IMG/VR virus record: IMGVR_UViG_3300027822_000006
Span: 1-40,892 of that record
DNA length: 40,892 nt
Source of the DNA: a virus
Direction: 5' to 3' (one strand)
Below the pieces are notes generated by a model. That model made no database searches. It saw nothing but the letters and a program-made list of their open reading frames with translations, and was not told the DNA's origin. A program made the translations under genes and the position numbers. This document shows positions 15,315-22,438 of this stretch, one piece after another; the first letter of the stretch is position 1, and each line of letters begins with the position of its first letter.

Positions 15315-16432
15315 TTACCGCTCAAGCTTACAAGCAAGGCTTTTCGATACCTACACTTTTGATAGAGGCTTGAGCGGTTTTAAAAGGTCCACCGTAGAGC
15401 AACTGGCTATGCTAGCCCGGATTACCCTACGGTGGAGTCTTGGCCTCTCACCAACGTGGCTTTTGTCTCTGGAAGCTATTCCGCCCTCGGTTGTTACCGC
15501 TGATAGCTCGACCGAGGTAACGACTATCAGGGTTAAGGTCCACCGTATTACAGAGATATTTTAGCCCCGGACGATTACTCTCCGGTCATTACCTGCTGCG
15601 CGTTTTATCTCAACGGTGGATATTTTATATTAACCATAGGTTTCTCACGCTAGGCGTACTATGTAACGGGACTCAGTACGCAATATAAAAACTTGTTACC
15701 ACATATGCTGTGAATTAAATATTATCCTCTGTCCCAATCCAGCTATTTCCACATAGCCTTCTTAGAACAGTGGAGACAGGTGCCTTTCTGCTCTCTCCCT
15801 AGGGTTGGAGGCCCTAGCTGCTCCGCCCCGGATCAGGGCCTTTCTCTTTGGTTGTTAGTTCCCCGTATACCATCGGGGTCAGGTTTGATGTTAATGGATT
15901 AATCCTACCTATTATGTTATCCCATCAATGCGATGACAAATCGCAGCTAGTTTACCGGGGAACATAATAACATCATACCCGTTTATATACCGCCGGGCTT
16001 GACGGTCAAGGCTGTCTACGGATTTTAACCGTTTTGACATTTAACCATTGGTACCTCAATTGGCGCGCTTTACCGCCGCCTCCACCCTACAAACTACTGA
16101 GGCAGGGACTCAAAGCGAAGCTTTACCTTCGCAACCCACCCGACCGCGTATCCGCAATCCTTAGGGTATTTGATGTTGGCTTGATATCGTTGGCCTATCA
16201 AGTGCCGTCACAGTTCGCTATACCATCTTTTAAAGCGGTCACCAACCTGCATTGTTCCTAAAATGGCGTCCTGTGAGCTATTCCGCAACTTCCGCCACAA
16301 CATCAAACTCTGTACTACTTTACGATTGTTTCGTAAAGTTGAATAAAACGCCGTACTTCTGAGACTTAATCGTACAATTGGCTGTAAACGATCTCACCGG
16401 CTAACAATTTCCCAGGCAGGAATGGAAATTCT
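15308..16432 (-). ncRNA. Candidate giant structured non-coding RNA, about 1.1 kb
   Basis: No gene fits here, GC content rises to about 45 percent, and complementary blocks are dense. Main helices (plus coordinates): 16406-16412/16424-16430; 16317-16325/16331-16339; 16180-16186/16196-16202; 16115-16120/16127-16132; 15929-15934/15940-15945; 15858-15865/15956-15963; 15623-15631/15682-15690 enclosing 15654-15660/15675-15681; 15539-15546/15613-15620; 15388-15403/15421-15436 (16 bp, three G-U pairs only on the minus strand); 15317-15327/15368-15378. Pseudoknots are possible at 15485-15530 and 15742-15774. Strand is set by a near-consensus promoter at 16439-16467; some helices extend better on the plus strand, so direction is not certain. 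The best-known classes of such RNAs in phages are GOLLD and ROOL; I cannot match either from memory. Ends are estimates. Confidence 0.65.
15310..15378 (-). terminator. Probable 3' terminator of the giant RNA
   Basis: Perfect 11-bp stem ACCGCTCAAGC/GCTTGAGCGGT (15368-15378 with 15317-15327) followed on the minus strand by AATTTTTA. The 40-base loop is long for an intrinsic terminator but holds an inner AAGC/GCTT hairpin. Confidence 0.45.
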
Positions 16433-16438
16433 AATGAA

Positions 16439-16467
16439 AATATAGCTCTATATAACGTTTTTGTCAA
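16439..16467 (-). promoter_or_regulatory. Near-consensus sigma70 promoter for the giant RNA
   Basis: On the minus strand: TTGACA (16467-16462), 17-base spacer, TATATT (16444-16439). Expected start is A at 16432, and a 7-bp hairpin (16430-16424 with 16412-16406) begins two bases later. The -35 box overlaps the TGA stop of gene 16464-17024, the same layout as a lambda pR' promoter directly after gene Q. Confidence 0.75.
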
Positions 16468-17024
16468 ACTTTATATCCATTTTCCCGCAATGCTTTTTTG
16501 GCTGCTGCCCTCGCCCTTTTTAACTTATTTCTGGCAACGCTTCCTGACCATCCCCAATTTATCTGAAAATCCCTTATTTCCCATAAGTTTTCATATTTCT
16601 GTATTAGAATATTATAATAATGACTATTAATGGATGATAGTATTATATTTATTTTTGAATATCTCTTGTCACCGTTATACAAAGGATTTGATGGTTTGGC
16701 TGACAAAGTCTCTTTTGGGAATTTTAACTCATAAATTCCATACTTCCATATCTTATAAAAAAATTCCACCCAATAATTAAGATTCTTTTTCCCATATCCA
16801 ATTTCTATTAAATTTTCACGTATTGTCGCTTTTCTCTTTTTGTCTATATGATCTGTTAACTCTGTTTCAAGGCAATTGAAACCCTCTAGGGGTGACTTTC
16901 TTTTAGAGCTAAGCCCATCGACACCCTTTTGCCGATAGAGCCCCCACGGCTCTAATATTCGCTCTAATTTGTCGTCAGGCTTCTTCCCTCTGTTTAAATG
17001 TGTTGAAGGTTCTCTAGTCTCCAT
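16464..17024 (-). CDS. Last gene of early leftward block, unknown
   Basis: 186 residues from ATG 17024, chosen for the AAGGG 8 bases upstream; earlier in-frame ATGs lack RBSs. Basic throughout. Aromatic centre (LNYWVEFFYKIWKYGIYELK) and a C-terminus WGWSGSVARNKLKRARAAAK ending ENGYKV that looks nucleic-acid binding. Its position at the end of the early block and immediately before a strong promoter resembles late activators such as Q, but no family motif supports that. Positional inference only. Confidence 0.6.
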   Translation of the reverse strand: METREPSTHLNRGKKPDDKLERILEPWGLYRQKGVDGLSSKRKSPLEGFNCLETELTDHIDKKRKATIRENLIEIGYGKKNLNYWVEFFYKIWKYGIYELKFPKETLSAKPSNPLYNGDKRYSKINIILSSINSHYYNILIQKYENLWEIRDFQINWGWSGSVARNKLKRARAAAKKALRENGYKV

Positions 17025-17361
17025 AATAAACCCTTTTTTCTTCATGGTCTTTTGGCTCAACAGGCCGCGTTAATGCTTCTCTCAAAGTTAGGCCGGATCC
17101 TAATCTCGTATATACCGTACTCAAGTTTCTATCAAATTCTTCGGATAGGTCTTTTAAAGTATAAAATCTAGGAATCTTGCTTATATTTTTGCGCGCCTTC
17201 ATTCCAAATGATCTGCCTTTGTCAAACTGATATTTCATTGCCCTCTGTGCAAGAACTCTTAGTTTATAAGTCATTCCTGCATGAGTGATTATTTTCCCAT
17301 GATTATCATTAATAAATGCCCTTATCATTTTATTTAATTCTTTCATAGATTCGTCTTTCAT
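17014..17361 (-). CDS. Basic protein with C-terminal HTH-like segment
   Basis: 115 residues; GGAGGAGCC before the ATG. N-terminal helical basic half, then FYTLKDLSEEFDRNLSTVYTRLGSGLTLREAL (residues 65-96), a helix-turn-helix of the type used to read DNA. Overlaps the next gene by 11 bp and the previous by 4 bp. Confidence 0.6.
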   Translation of the reverse strand: MKDESMKELNKMIRAFINDNHGKIITHAGMTYKLRVLAQRAMKYQFDKGRSFGMKARKNISKIPRFYTLKDLSEEFDRNLSTVYTRLGSGLTLREALTRPVEPKDHEEKRVYYGD

Positions 17362-17606
17362 GGCTCCTCCGGTAGTGATGGTATGGGCATCCAGTGAGTA
17401 ACCTCATCCCCATACATTGCGTCACCAACTTCTAAACGTCCAATAAATTTCCTGATACCTTTATTATAAAACATAATATCTGTCATTCGATCAGATTCAT
17501 CGTCTATGTATATACATATATAATAATCATTCTTATCTGGCAATCTCTCTTTAACTGATATCCATTCTCCATTATTCACCGGTTGCGTATAATATAATTT
17601 ATCCAT
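17358..17606 (-). CDS. DUF551 protein
   Basis: 82 residues from ATG 17606, which forms ATGATG with the TGA of the previous gene and follows AGGAGGA. WISVKERLPDKNDYYICIYI then VTHWMPIPSLPEEP are the two DUF551 signatures (W-I-x-V-x-x-R-L-P and V-T-H-W-M-P-L/I-P). Widespread small protein of enterobacterial and other phages; role unknown. Confidence 0.8.
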   Translation of the reverse strand: MDKLYYTQPVNNGEWISVKERLPDKNDYYICIYIDDESDRMTDIMFYNKGIRKFIGRLEVGDAMYGDEVTHWMPIPSLPEEP

Positions 17607-17788
17607 CATTCCTCCTGTATTAGCTTTTCTAGGTATACACACAAATCCATTGCTTCCTCTTGAGCATGATTTAACCATTCCTTTCTTGTAAGGTCTGTCC
17701 GCTCCATTGTTACGCCATATTTAACCTTCCCTGCGGACGCTCTGGTTATTATCTTCCCTAAGACTACTGATGTTATGTGATCATCCAT
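17606..17788 (-). CDS. MazG-like small protein
   Basis: 60 residues. KYGVTMERTDLTRKEWLNHA then QEEAMDLCVYLEKLIQEE matches a short phage family that carries the EE-x-x-D signature of the MazG-type all-alpha NTP pyrophosphohydrolase fold (E and D at residues 44-48). Too short for a full MazG domain, so it may act as an oligomer or be a relative without activity. Confidence 0.6.
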   Translation of the reverse strand: MDDHITSVVLGKIITRASAGKVKYGVTMERTDLTRKEWLNHAQEEAMDLCVYLEKLIQEE

Positions 17789-18045
17789 TATTCCTCCTCT
17801 AAATCTGTTTCACCTGTGTTGAATATTAATTCACACATATTCGTATGTGCTGAAATATCTCCCCATACTGAGTCAGCCTGACCAACAATTTTTCCTCTCT
17901 CAGCCTTGTCCCAGTTATATTCCCAAACTAAGGTCTCTGCATACCGCCCCCCATAAAGGGCTGATGAATCACGGTCTATAGTACTGACAAACCAACATTT
18001 ATCCTTATAGAAAACATAGCTTTTAATTAACCTAGTATTCTCCAT
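17788..18045 (-). CDS. Conserved-looking small phage protein
   Basis: 85 residues from ATG 18045 after GGGAGGAATG. Aromatic beta segment KSYVFYKDKCWFVSTIDRDS, then YAETLVWEYNWDKAERGKIV, acidic tail. No family recognised. Overlaps the previous gene by 14 bp. Confidence 0.6.
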   Translation of the reverse strand: MENTRLIKSYVFYKDKCWFVSTIDRDSSALYGGRYAETLVWEYNWDKAERGKIVGQADSVWGDISAHTNMCELIFNTGETDLEEE

Positions 18046-18319
18046 CATTCCTCCCAATCAATTGCTTCTCCAGAAAATTTTCATACCTCTTTACGGCCTC
18101 ATCGAGGTTGCGCAGAGTAGATAGACTAGGCTTATTTGACCATAATCGAGCAGCTTCTATGACAATCTTTCCAAGCTCATCCAGCATAATTGAAACTGCC
18201 ATATTTTTCCTCATATTACATGGTTCAACCTCTCCTCTTTCTACACGTGGATCGTCTCCGCAGTTTGTTACGCAATCGCATTTAGTCTTCCGAACAGCTT
18301 CTGTTATGTTATCTAGCAT
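18032..18319 (-). CDS. Small Cys-containing protein
   Basis: 95 residues. N-terminal CDCVTNCGDDPRVERGEVEPC holds four Cys in 20 residues, a possible metal site; the rest is a long helix. The start overlaps the previous stop by one base (ATG at 18319). Confidence 0.55.
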   Translation of the reverse strand: MLDNITEAVRKTKCDCVTNCGDDPRVERGEVEPCNMRKNMAVSIMLDELGKIVIEAARLWSNKPSLSTLRNLDEAVKRYENFLEKQLIGRNDGEY

Positions 18320-18582
18320 TATTCATCCTCATAATCAATCGTCATGTTCTGCATGCTCGTGGGAATAGCGTAGTCTTTCGTATATTCTCTGAGCCTTTGG
18401 ATAACATCGAGAAAAAACTCTCTACCGTCAGTATGGTTATCATATTCACCAATAAAAATACCCCTTATTTCTGTGGTAAATAAGTCTCGCCAATCCAGGT
18501 ACACCCGCTTCTTAACATTGGATTGCCATATTTCCTTAGCATAAAATTCATTTGCTTTTTGCTTTAGCTCATTTCCGCTCAT
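18319..18582 (-). CDS. Small acidic protein, unknown
   Basis: 87 residues MSGNELKQKANEFYAKEIWQ ... TSMQNMTIDYEDE. Mixed helix and strand; no motif. Overlaps the 54-residue gene at 18569 by 14 bp. Confidence 0.55.
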   Translation of the reverse strand: MSGNELKQKANEFYAKEIWQSNVKKRVYLDWRDLFTTEIRGIFIGEYDNHTDGREFFLDVIQRLREYTKDYAIPTSMQNMTIDYEDE

Positions 18583-18733
18583 CCCATTTCCTCAGAAATT
18601 CCCGTCTGTCACTTTGGTCTTGCAACGTAGCAGGGCGAGAGGCCCATAGTTGCAAGTCTTCCCGGCCATATTTCCCATCCACCTCAATGATCCGAGTTGG
18701 CTCCCATATTCTTTCTGGTAATTCAGGTTTCAT
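18569..18733 (-). CDS. Small 54-residue protein
   Basis: MKPELPERIWEPTRIIEVDG ... REFLRKWDERK. ATG 18733 lies in the end of the RuvC-like gene and the stop lies in the start of the next gene, the same 11-14 bp overlap pattern as all neighbours. Pro and Trp-rich start, basic helix at the end. Confidence 0.55.
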   Translation of the reverse strand: MKPELPERIWEPTRIIEVDGKYGREDLQLWASRPATLQDQSDRREFLRKWDERK

Positions 18734-19187
18734 TTTCCATCCCATATTGAGCTATTAATAATGCCTCAGCTCTGTTGTGATGTTTTTTTAAATGTAGTTC
18801 TGCTTTTGGAAATACCTCTATTGCTTTCGCTCTCACTACCTCTTTATCTTTTCCGAGTTTAAAATATTTCTTCCATGCATGAGGTGTTACTAGCTCTATT
18901 GGAAAACCGAGACAAGCACATACAGATCTTATACAGCCGTTTGAATCGCCTTGAGAATACGAGGCAATCACCCCGTTTTTTGGCATTGCGTGCGTCTTCT
19001 CCAAGAAAACTCTAGTGCGATTTGGCGCTTGAACTTTTAACAATTCCCATAACGCTACCGGATTCACTTGTTTACGTTTTCCTTTTTTGTCGGCAACAGT
19101 ATATGGAATATCATAAACCTCATAATATCCTTCCCATCTTAAGGCTATAGCTCCGGTAACTCCCGGATCAATTCCTATAATTACCAT
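18723..19187 (-). CDS. RuvC-like Holliday junction nuclease (RNase H fold)
   Basis: 154 residues. First strand IGIDPGVTGAIAL (Asp7 catalytic), second motif VFLEKTHAMP (Glu63), C-terminal HHNRAEALLIAQYG (about 136-149), which in RuvC carries Asp residues at the H/N and E positions. The first of these is His-Asn here, so one metal ligand may be replaced. Length suits phage RuvC-type resolvases, which debranch recombination intermediates before packaging. It follows the YbcO-like gene with a 20-bp overlap. Confidence 0.75.
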   Translation of the reverse strand: MVIIGIDPGVTGAIALRWEGYYEVYDIPYTVADKKGKRKQVNPVALWELLKVQAPNRTRVFLEKTHAMPKNGVIASYSQGDSNGCIRSVCACLGFPIELVTPHAWKKYFKLGKDKEVVRAKAIEVFPKAELHLKKHHNRAEALLIAQYGMENET

Positions 19188-19506
19188 TTATCACAACCTC
19201 CCATAATCCTTTCTCCTTAAACTTTTCCTGTGTTCTTTCGTGAGCGATTTGATAATAATGCTCTTTTTCTTCTTCTGGGGCAGACACAGAATCAAACCAC
19301 ATATTACACCCTGAACAGCCGTAGAAGCTGTACTCATCACTTGCCTTTATTCCCCAACCCTTCCCATGCAATTGCTTGTTGCTATGGCACAATACCGTGG
19401 TTTCCGGGTTATAGTTACAGCTAGGGCCATTCATCAGACAGTCTTCGCCTTTGGCCGATTGCCGGGCTTTCTTCGATCTGATGTATTTGAATTTCTGTAG
19501 GCTCAC
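19168..19506 (-). CDS. YbcO-like (DUF1364) nuclease
   Basis: 112 residues from GTG 19506, chosen for GGAGG 4 bases upstream. RQSAKGEDCLMNGPSCNYNP followed by ETTVLCHSNKQLHGKG, GWGIKASDEYSFYGCSGCNM: this is the DUF1364 pattern (C, C-x-x-x-P-E-T-V-x-x-H, G-x-G-x-K-x-x-D, C-x-x-C-H/N). YbcO of E. coli has a His-Cys nuclease-like fold. It belongs to the lambda nin-type recombination set with NinB. Confidence 0.75.
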   Translation of the reverse strand: MSLQKFKYIRSKKARQSAKGEDCLMNGPSCNYNPETTVLCHSNKQLHGKGWGIKASDEYSFYGCSGCNMWFDSVSAPEEEKEHYYQIAHERTQEKFKEKGLWEVVINGNYRN

Positions 19507-19582
19507 GCTCCCTCCAATATATCGCGTAGGCTTCGATATTCTCTCTGAATATTTTAGCACTGAGTGTATCCCATGTGTCCAT
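19421..19582 (-). CDS. Small 53-residue protein overlapping YbcO-like gene
   Basis: MDTWDTLSAKIFRENIEAYA ... RRRLSDEWP. GAGGTAGAATA precedes the ATG. It overlaps the YbcO-like gene out of frame by 86 bp, long for this genome, so either this ORF or the GTG start is open to doubt. Confidence 0.4.
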   Translation of the reverse strand: MDTWDTLSAKIFRENIEAYAIYWREREPTEIQIHQIEESPAIGQRRRLSDEWP

Positions 19583-19591
19583 TATTCTACC

Positions 19592-19672
19592 TCAATAACT
19601 TTTCTGCCTATATTGCTTGCCTTCAAGGAGTATCTTTACAACATCATCTTTTAACAAGCCCTGCTCTTTCAT
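19592..19672 (-). CDS. 26-residue peptide
   Basis: MKEQGLLKDDVVKILLEGKQ then YRQKSY. It sits tightly between two genes on the same strand, but its RBS is distant. Reads as one amphipathic helix; low support. Confidence 0.3.
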   Translation of the reverse strand: MKEQGLLKDDVVKILLEGKQYRQKSY

Positions 19673-19673
19673 A

Positions 19674-19868
19674 TTAGAAATAATCTTGTTCTCCTATTCC
19701 GCTAACAGAACTAGCAGCTTCTATTTCTCTTGATTTTAATATGTCTACAGCATCTATCCCCATATAGATTAAGGTTAACGCTTCCTTTTCGTTTCCTTTC
19801 TCGTACTCCGTTGCGGCCTGTCGCCAATGCTGAGGGATAGTCCGTTTGATGTCTTCTATTGAATGCAT
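19674..19868 (-). CDS. Small helical protein
   Basis: 64 residues from ATG 19868 (GGAGTGGCC upstream): MHSIEDIKRTIPQHWRQAAT, then EYEKGNEKEALTLIYMGIDA. TPR-like single helix pair. An upstream start would extend over the 43-residue membrane gene. Confidence 0.5.
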   Translation of the reverse strand: MHSIEDIKRTIPQHWRQAATEYEKGNEKEALTLIYMGIDAVDILKSREIEAASSVSGIGEQDYF

Positions 19869-19987
19869 GGCCACTCCGATATTCCGATTAAGAAAATAGT
19901 TGCGAATATAATAACCCAGATACACTTAACTAGTTCAGGGTTATATCTGATTTGCCTAATTCGTTTTTCATCTATTTGTGGTTTCAT
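19856..19987 (-). CDS. 43-residue single-span membrane protein
   Basis: Basic N-terminus MKPQIDEKRIRQIRYNPELV then CIWVIIFATIFLIGI, one transmembrane helix, inside-positive. Overlaps the next gene by 13 bp and is preceded by the coiled-coil gene. Could be a small inner-membrane effector. Confidence 0.5.
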   Translation of the reverse strand: MKPQIDEKRIRQIRYNPELVKCIWVIIFATIFLIGISEWPCIQ

Positions 19988-20271
19988 AAGATTATCTCAA
20001 TATTATTTATAATATATTCTGCTGCTCGATTAGCAGTTTTTAAATTTTCGATTTGATTATTTAACATTGTTAAATAATCGTTTGAAGGCTCACACATATC
20101 TTCCGTTTGAGTTTTTGGAGTTGGCCCTTGTAATCTTTCTTCAATGTCAGCCAATCTTTTTACGCTTTGTTGAAGCCCATCCACTTGTGATGATATTTCT
20201 TCAATAATTAATTCTATGGCTTTTGGATTTGTCTCCATTTCCACTTTTTCTGTACTTAAATTGTTGTTCAT
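19984..20271 (-). CDS. Coiled-coil protein
   Basis: 95 residues, two heptad stretches (IEEISSQVDGLQQSVKRLAD; LNNQIENLKTANRAAEYIIN) joined by a Pro/Thr-rich linker. The ATG has weak upstream purines. Unknown role. Confidence 0.55.
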   Translation of the reverse strand: MNNNLSTEKVEMETNPKAIELIIEEISSQVDGLQQSVKRLADIEERLQGPTPKTQTEDMCEPSNDYLTMLNNQIENLKTANRAAEYIINNIEIIL

Positions 20272-20335
20272 ATTGTGGTCTCCAATAATTTACTAGCCTG
20301 CTCTAACAAGAGTGTTTCATATCTGACTTCCCATG

Positions 20336-20605
20336 TTACTTTAACCATTCGTCTATCTCTGATTGGAGTTCTTCACGAAAGGATTGCGGAGGCTTTACTT
20401 TTTCTTCTGCATAGTCTCTCGCCATAGTTGGCCACCCAAACGCCTGTTCTTGTGCTTTTCGCATCGCTTGCGCAAGTGACATTTTCTTATATTGGCCCAT
20501 AATAAGTGACATTTGCTTATATTCGCCTATAATACTAGCAGAATTTAAACCGCCCATTTGTGCCTGTCCGCCATACAATGGATCTAAAAGACCACCTGAC
20601 ATCAT
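20336..20605 (-). CDS. Small protein with a ten-residue internal duplication
   Basis: 89 residues; ATG overlaps the previous TGA. GEYKQMSLIM and GQYKKMSLAQ are consecutive copies, coded by a 30-bp tandem repeat (20474-20503, 20504-20533, three mismatches). C-terminus FREELQSEIDEWLK. The Gly/Met-rich N-terminus resembles an accessory replication-region protein but no family is named. Confidence 0.6.
   Translation of the reverse strand: MMSGGLLDPLYGGQAQMGGLNSASIIGEYKQMSLIMGQYKKMSLAQAMRKAQEQAFGWPTMARDYAEEKVKPPQSFREELQSEIDEWLK
20474..20533. repeat. 30-bp tandem duplication inside gene 20336-20605
   Basis: Two adjoining 30-bp units beginning AAGTGACATTT, 27 of 30 bases identical, in frame. Confidence 0.85.
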
Positions 20606-20994
20606 ACTTCCCCTTTCATCTTCACATTAACATTAGGTAAACGCTCAAGAATTTGCCCATACATTTCCTTGATATTTGTAACTTCTGTCTCAAGCCTGAC
20701 TTCAAGCTTGTCACGGTATTGATCTTTAACCTTAGCTACCTCATCATTTTTCTTCTTTTCATTTTCCAGTTCTTTTTTCTGAAATTTAAGCTCAAGCATT
20801 TCCTCTTTCTTTCTCATCATATGCTTGATGTCTTCTTCGCTGGTCTTTTTCTCTACCTTGAGGATTTCCACCTTTTCGTGGAGTTTTATCTTTTCATCCC
20901 TTAAAGATTCGATTTCCTTCTCCAATCTATCATTAGATTCTGATAGCTTATCGGCTTTCTTCTCTGCGTATTGTAATCTTTTATTTTTAAACAT
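20602..20994 (-). CDS. Long coiled-coil protein
   Basis: 130 residues from ATG 20994 (GAGGAG upstream; ATG 20997 also possible). Almost entirely Lys/Glu heptads (ADKLSESNDRLEKEIESLRD and so on). Possibly an SbcC-like or scaffolding accessory factor; nothing more can be said. Overlaps neighbours by a few bases. Confidence 0.6.
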   Translation of the reverse strand: MFKNKRLQYAEKKADKLSESNDRLEKEIESLRDEKIKLHEKVEILKVEKKTSEEDIKHMMRKKEEMLELKFQKKELENEKKKNDEVAKVKDQYRDKLEVRLETEVTNIKEMYGQILERLPNVNVKMKGEV

Positions 20995-21325
20995 CATAAT
21001 CTCCTCTGTATAAACTTTCTTCACATGGCCAAGGGACGTGGACCCCAAAGTTTTGAGAGATATGTCTATCGAGTATAGCATATATCTCTGACGGGTCTAC
21101 GGTGTTAAGTTCTGTTGTTGATTCCTTTCCTGTTATAGCCTCTTGTAACGGCTTCCAGAGCACGCCTTTTACTCTGTCTTTATTCCATGGTATATCGACT
21201 TGCTTTACGGCGAGAACAGCTTTCATTTCGTATCCTGCATCGTTTAAGGCTTCGGCCAATAACTCACAATATTTATGCAGGCTTTTGTTCTGTAGGATAG
21301 TGCGCTGTTTTCTTTCTTTATCCAT
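20987..21325 (-). CDS. NinB-like phage recombination-region protein
   Basis: 112 residues. KQRTILQNKSLHKYCELLAE, then DIPWNKDRVKGVLWKPLQEA and STTELNTVDPSEIYAILDRH, a pattern (Q-N-K-x-L-H, I-P-W, K-x-x-L-W, S-T-x-x-L) seen in a widespread phage family often grouped with NinB near RuvC-like and methylase genes. NinB binds ssDNA in the lambda Orf pathway. The exact family is not proven here. Confidence 0.6.
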   Translation of the reverse strand: MDKERKQRTILQNKSLHKYCELLAEALNDAGYEMKAVLAVKQVDIPWNKDRVKGVLWKPLQEAITGKESTTELNTVDPSEIYAILDRHISQNFGVHVPWPCEESLYRGDYDV

Positions 21326-21819
21326 TATTTAAACCACCCATAACCTTTAAATAATTTACGGAATTTGTCTTTATTCTGTCCCATATAGGTTATCACAGAC
21401 CCTTTAGTTACCCCCTTCTTTTTTGTTCCGTCTGGTAGATAATAATTTGTCCTTGGGCAAAGATAGCATTGTGGAAACACTACTAATGGTTTAAACCATT
21501 TCTCTGATGTTGCAGCATAAGTTATGCAAGTTAATTGTCTTACTCGCCCTGATTCATATTCAGATACAGCTTTATTGATCCATAAAGGATTATTCTCTCT
21601 GCTAAATGGGTGATTCATCCAAACATCACCATACCAATTTTGCTCAAGACCATTTTCAGTATAAAACATTACAGCCTTAACTATTTTGTTTGCTTGCTCA
21701 CTGGATGCTGGATCTAATTGAATAACGCCATATAATTCTCTTACTTTCTGCAATATCTCTGGCGGAGTATACCATTCGTAGTCACCGCTATCTTGATTTA
21801 TTAATTGTGCATTATCCAT
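21325..21819 (-). CDS. DNA N6-adenine methyltransferase, Dam-like (PF05869 type)
   Basis: 164 residues. YEWYTPPEILQKVRELYG, then QLDPASSEQANKIVKAVMFY and WYGDVWMNHPFSRENNPLWI follow the phage Dam family order. The catalytic [DNS]PP[YF] tetrad appears as NHPF, with His for the first Pro. Expected to methylate adenines in phage DNA, usually as anti-restriction or replication timing. Its ATG overlaps the zinc-ribbon gene by 8 bp. Confidence 0.8.
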   Translation of the reverse strand: MDNAQLINQDSGDYEWYTPPEILQKVRELYGVIQLDPASSEQANKIVKAVMFYTENGLEQNWYGDVWMNHPFSRENNPLWINKAVSEYESGRVRQLTCITYAATSEKWFKPLVVFPQCYLCPRTNYYLPDGTKKKGVTKGSVITYMGQNKDKFRKLFKGYGWFK

Positions 21820-21991
21820 TAGACAATATTCTCCATACCCAATTCCAGTTCTCTTTTTCGCACTTTACACAGATCCGGCTTCTGCCTGACATATACCCTC
21901 CTAAAGTTTTTACCCATGCATCATAGAAATATTCATTACGAATATACCCATTACACTCTATGCAGTGCCTGCGATCTTCTGTTTTTTTCAA
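21812..21991 (-). CDS. Small zinc-ribbon protein with TTG start
   Basis: 59 residues from TTG 21991 (GGGAG 6 bases upstream). Two Cys pairs, HCIEC (residues 9-13) and CVKC (41-44), form a zinc ribbon. No ATG exists in this frame before the first pair. It overlaps the previous gene out of frame by 41 bp. Confidence 0.5.
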   Translation of the reverse strand: MKKTEDRRHCIECNGYIRNEYFYDAWVKTLGGYMSGRSRICVKCEKENWNWVWRILSNG

Positions 21992-22130
21992 ATGTTACTC
22001 CCATTTCCGTCTTAAGCCTCCAAAGAAACTTTGCCGTTGTCCATTTGTCATTTGAAGCGCTTACTATTTCCTTCATGTTTCCAAGGTTACGCCAAATCTT
22101 TCTTTTGTATTCTTGTACGTGGCTGTTCAT
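21951..22130 (-). CDS. Small basic helical protein
   Basis: 59 residues from the second of two adjoining ATGs: MNSHVQEYKRKIWRNLGNMK, then SNDKWTTAKFLWRLKTEMGV. Basic, Trp-rich; possibly an HTH-like DNA-binding peptide. Unassigned. Confidence 0.5.
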   Translation of the reverse strand: MNSHVQEYKRKIWRNLGNMKEIVSASNDKWTTAKFLWRLKTEMGVTFEKNRRSQALHRV

Positions 22131-22210
22131 CATTAAAACCTAGAATATTTATTATAATATCCGCTTGTTCTATTGTCTGTCTAATAGAATATTTTTATTT
22201 ACTGGAAAGG

Positions 22211-22438
22211 TTATTTTAATCCGTATTTTTCTTTAAGCTCCAGCAGTTTAAAATGTAATCTTTGTTTTGTCTCTTTGCTTGTTGAAGGATAGTAACATGA
22301 AAAACATTTACCTTCCTTAAATATTATATCTCCGCACAAACATAACTTTTTTGTTTCCTTAACAACTTCCGTCCAACCACAGATACAAGTAGTCTGTAGT
22401 TCTTTTAATCGTTTACCACAATCAGGACACGTCTTCAC
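22211..22438 (-). CDS. Zinc-ribbon protein
   Basis: 75 residues with CPDCGKR (4-7), CICGW (18-20), CLCGD and CFSCY: four Cys pairs, two potential zinc ribbons, then a basic helix. Overlaps the Phg_2220_C-like gene by 17 bp, so possibly its partner in replication. Confidence 0.6.
   Translation of the reverse strand: MKTCPDCGKRLKELQTTCICGWTEVVKETKKLCLCGDIIFKEGKCFSCYYPSTSKETKQRLHFKLLELKEKYGLK

Noticed and set aside
15296-15373. 25-codon plus-strand ORF with AGGAG upstream
   Set aside because: Lies across two hairpins at the end of the giant RNA; too short and not protein-like.
15370-16261. Open frames of 64 and 75 residues within the RNA region
   Set aside because: No RBS, no motif, and pairing structure explains the sequence better.
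15308-16432. Group I intron or tRNA
   Set aside because: AACGACTATC looked like a core R element but is accounted for by the pseudoknot; no matching Q/S elements. No tRNA T-arm found.
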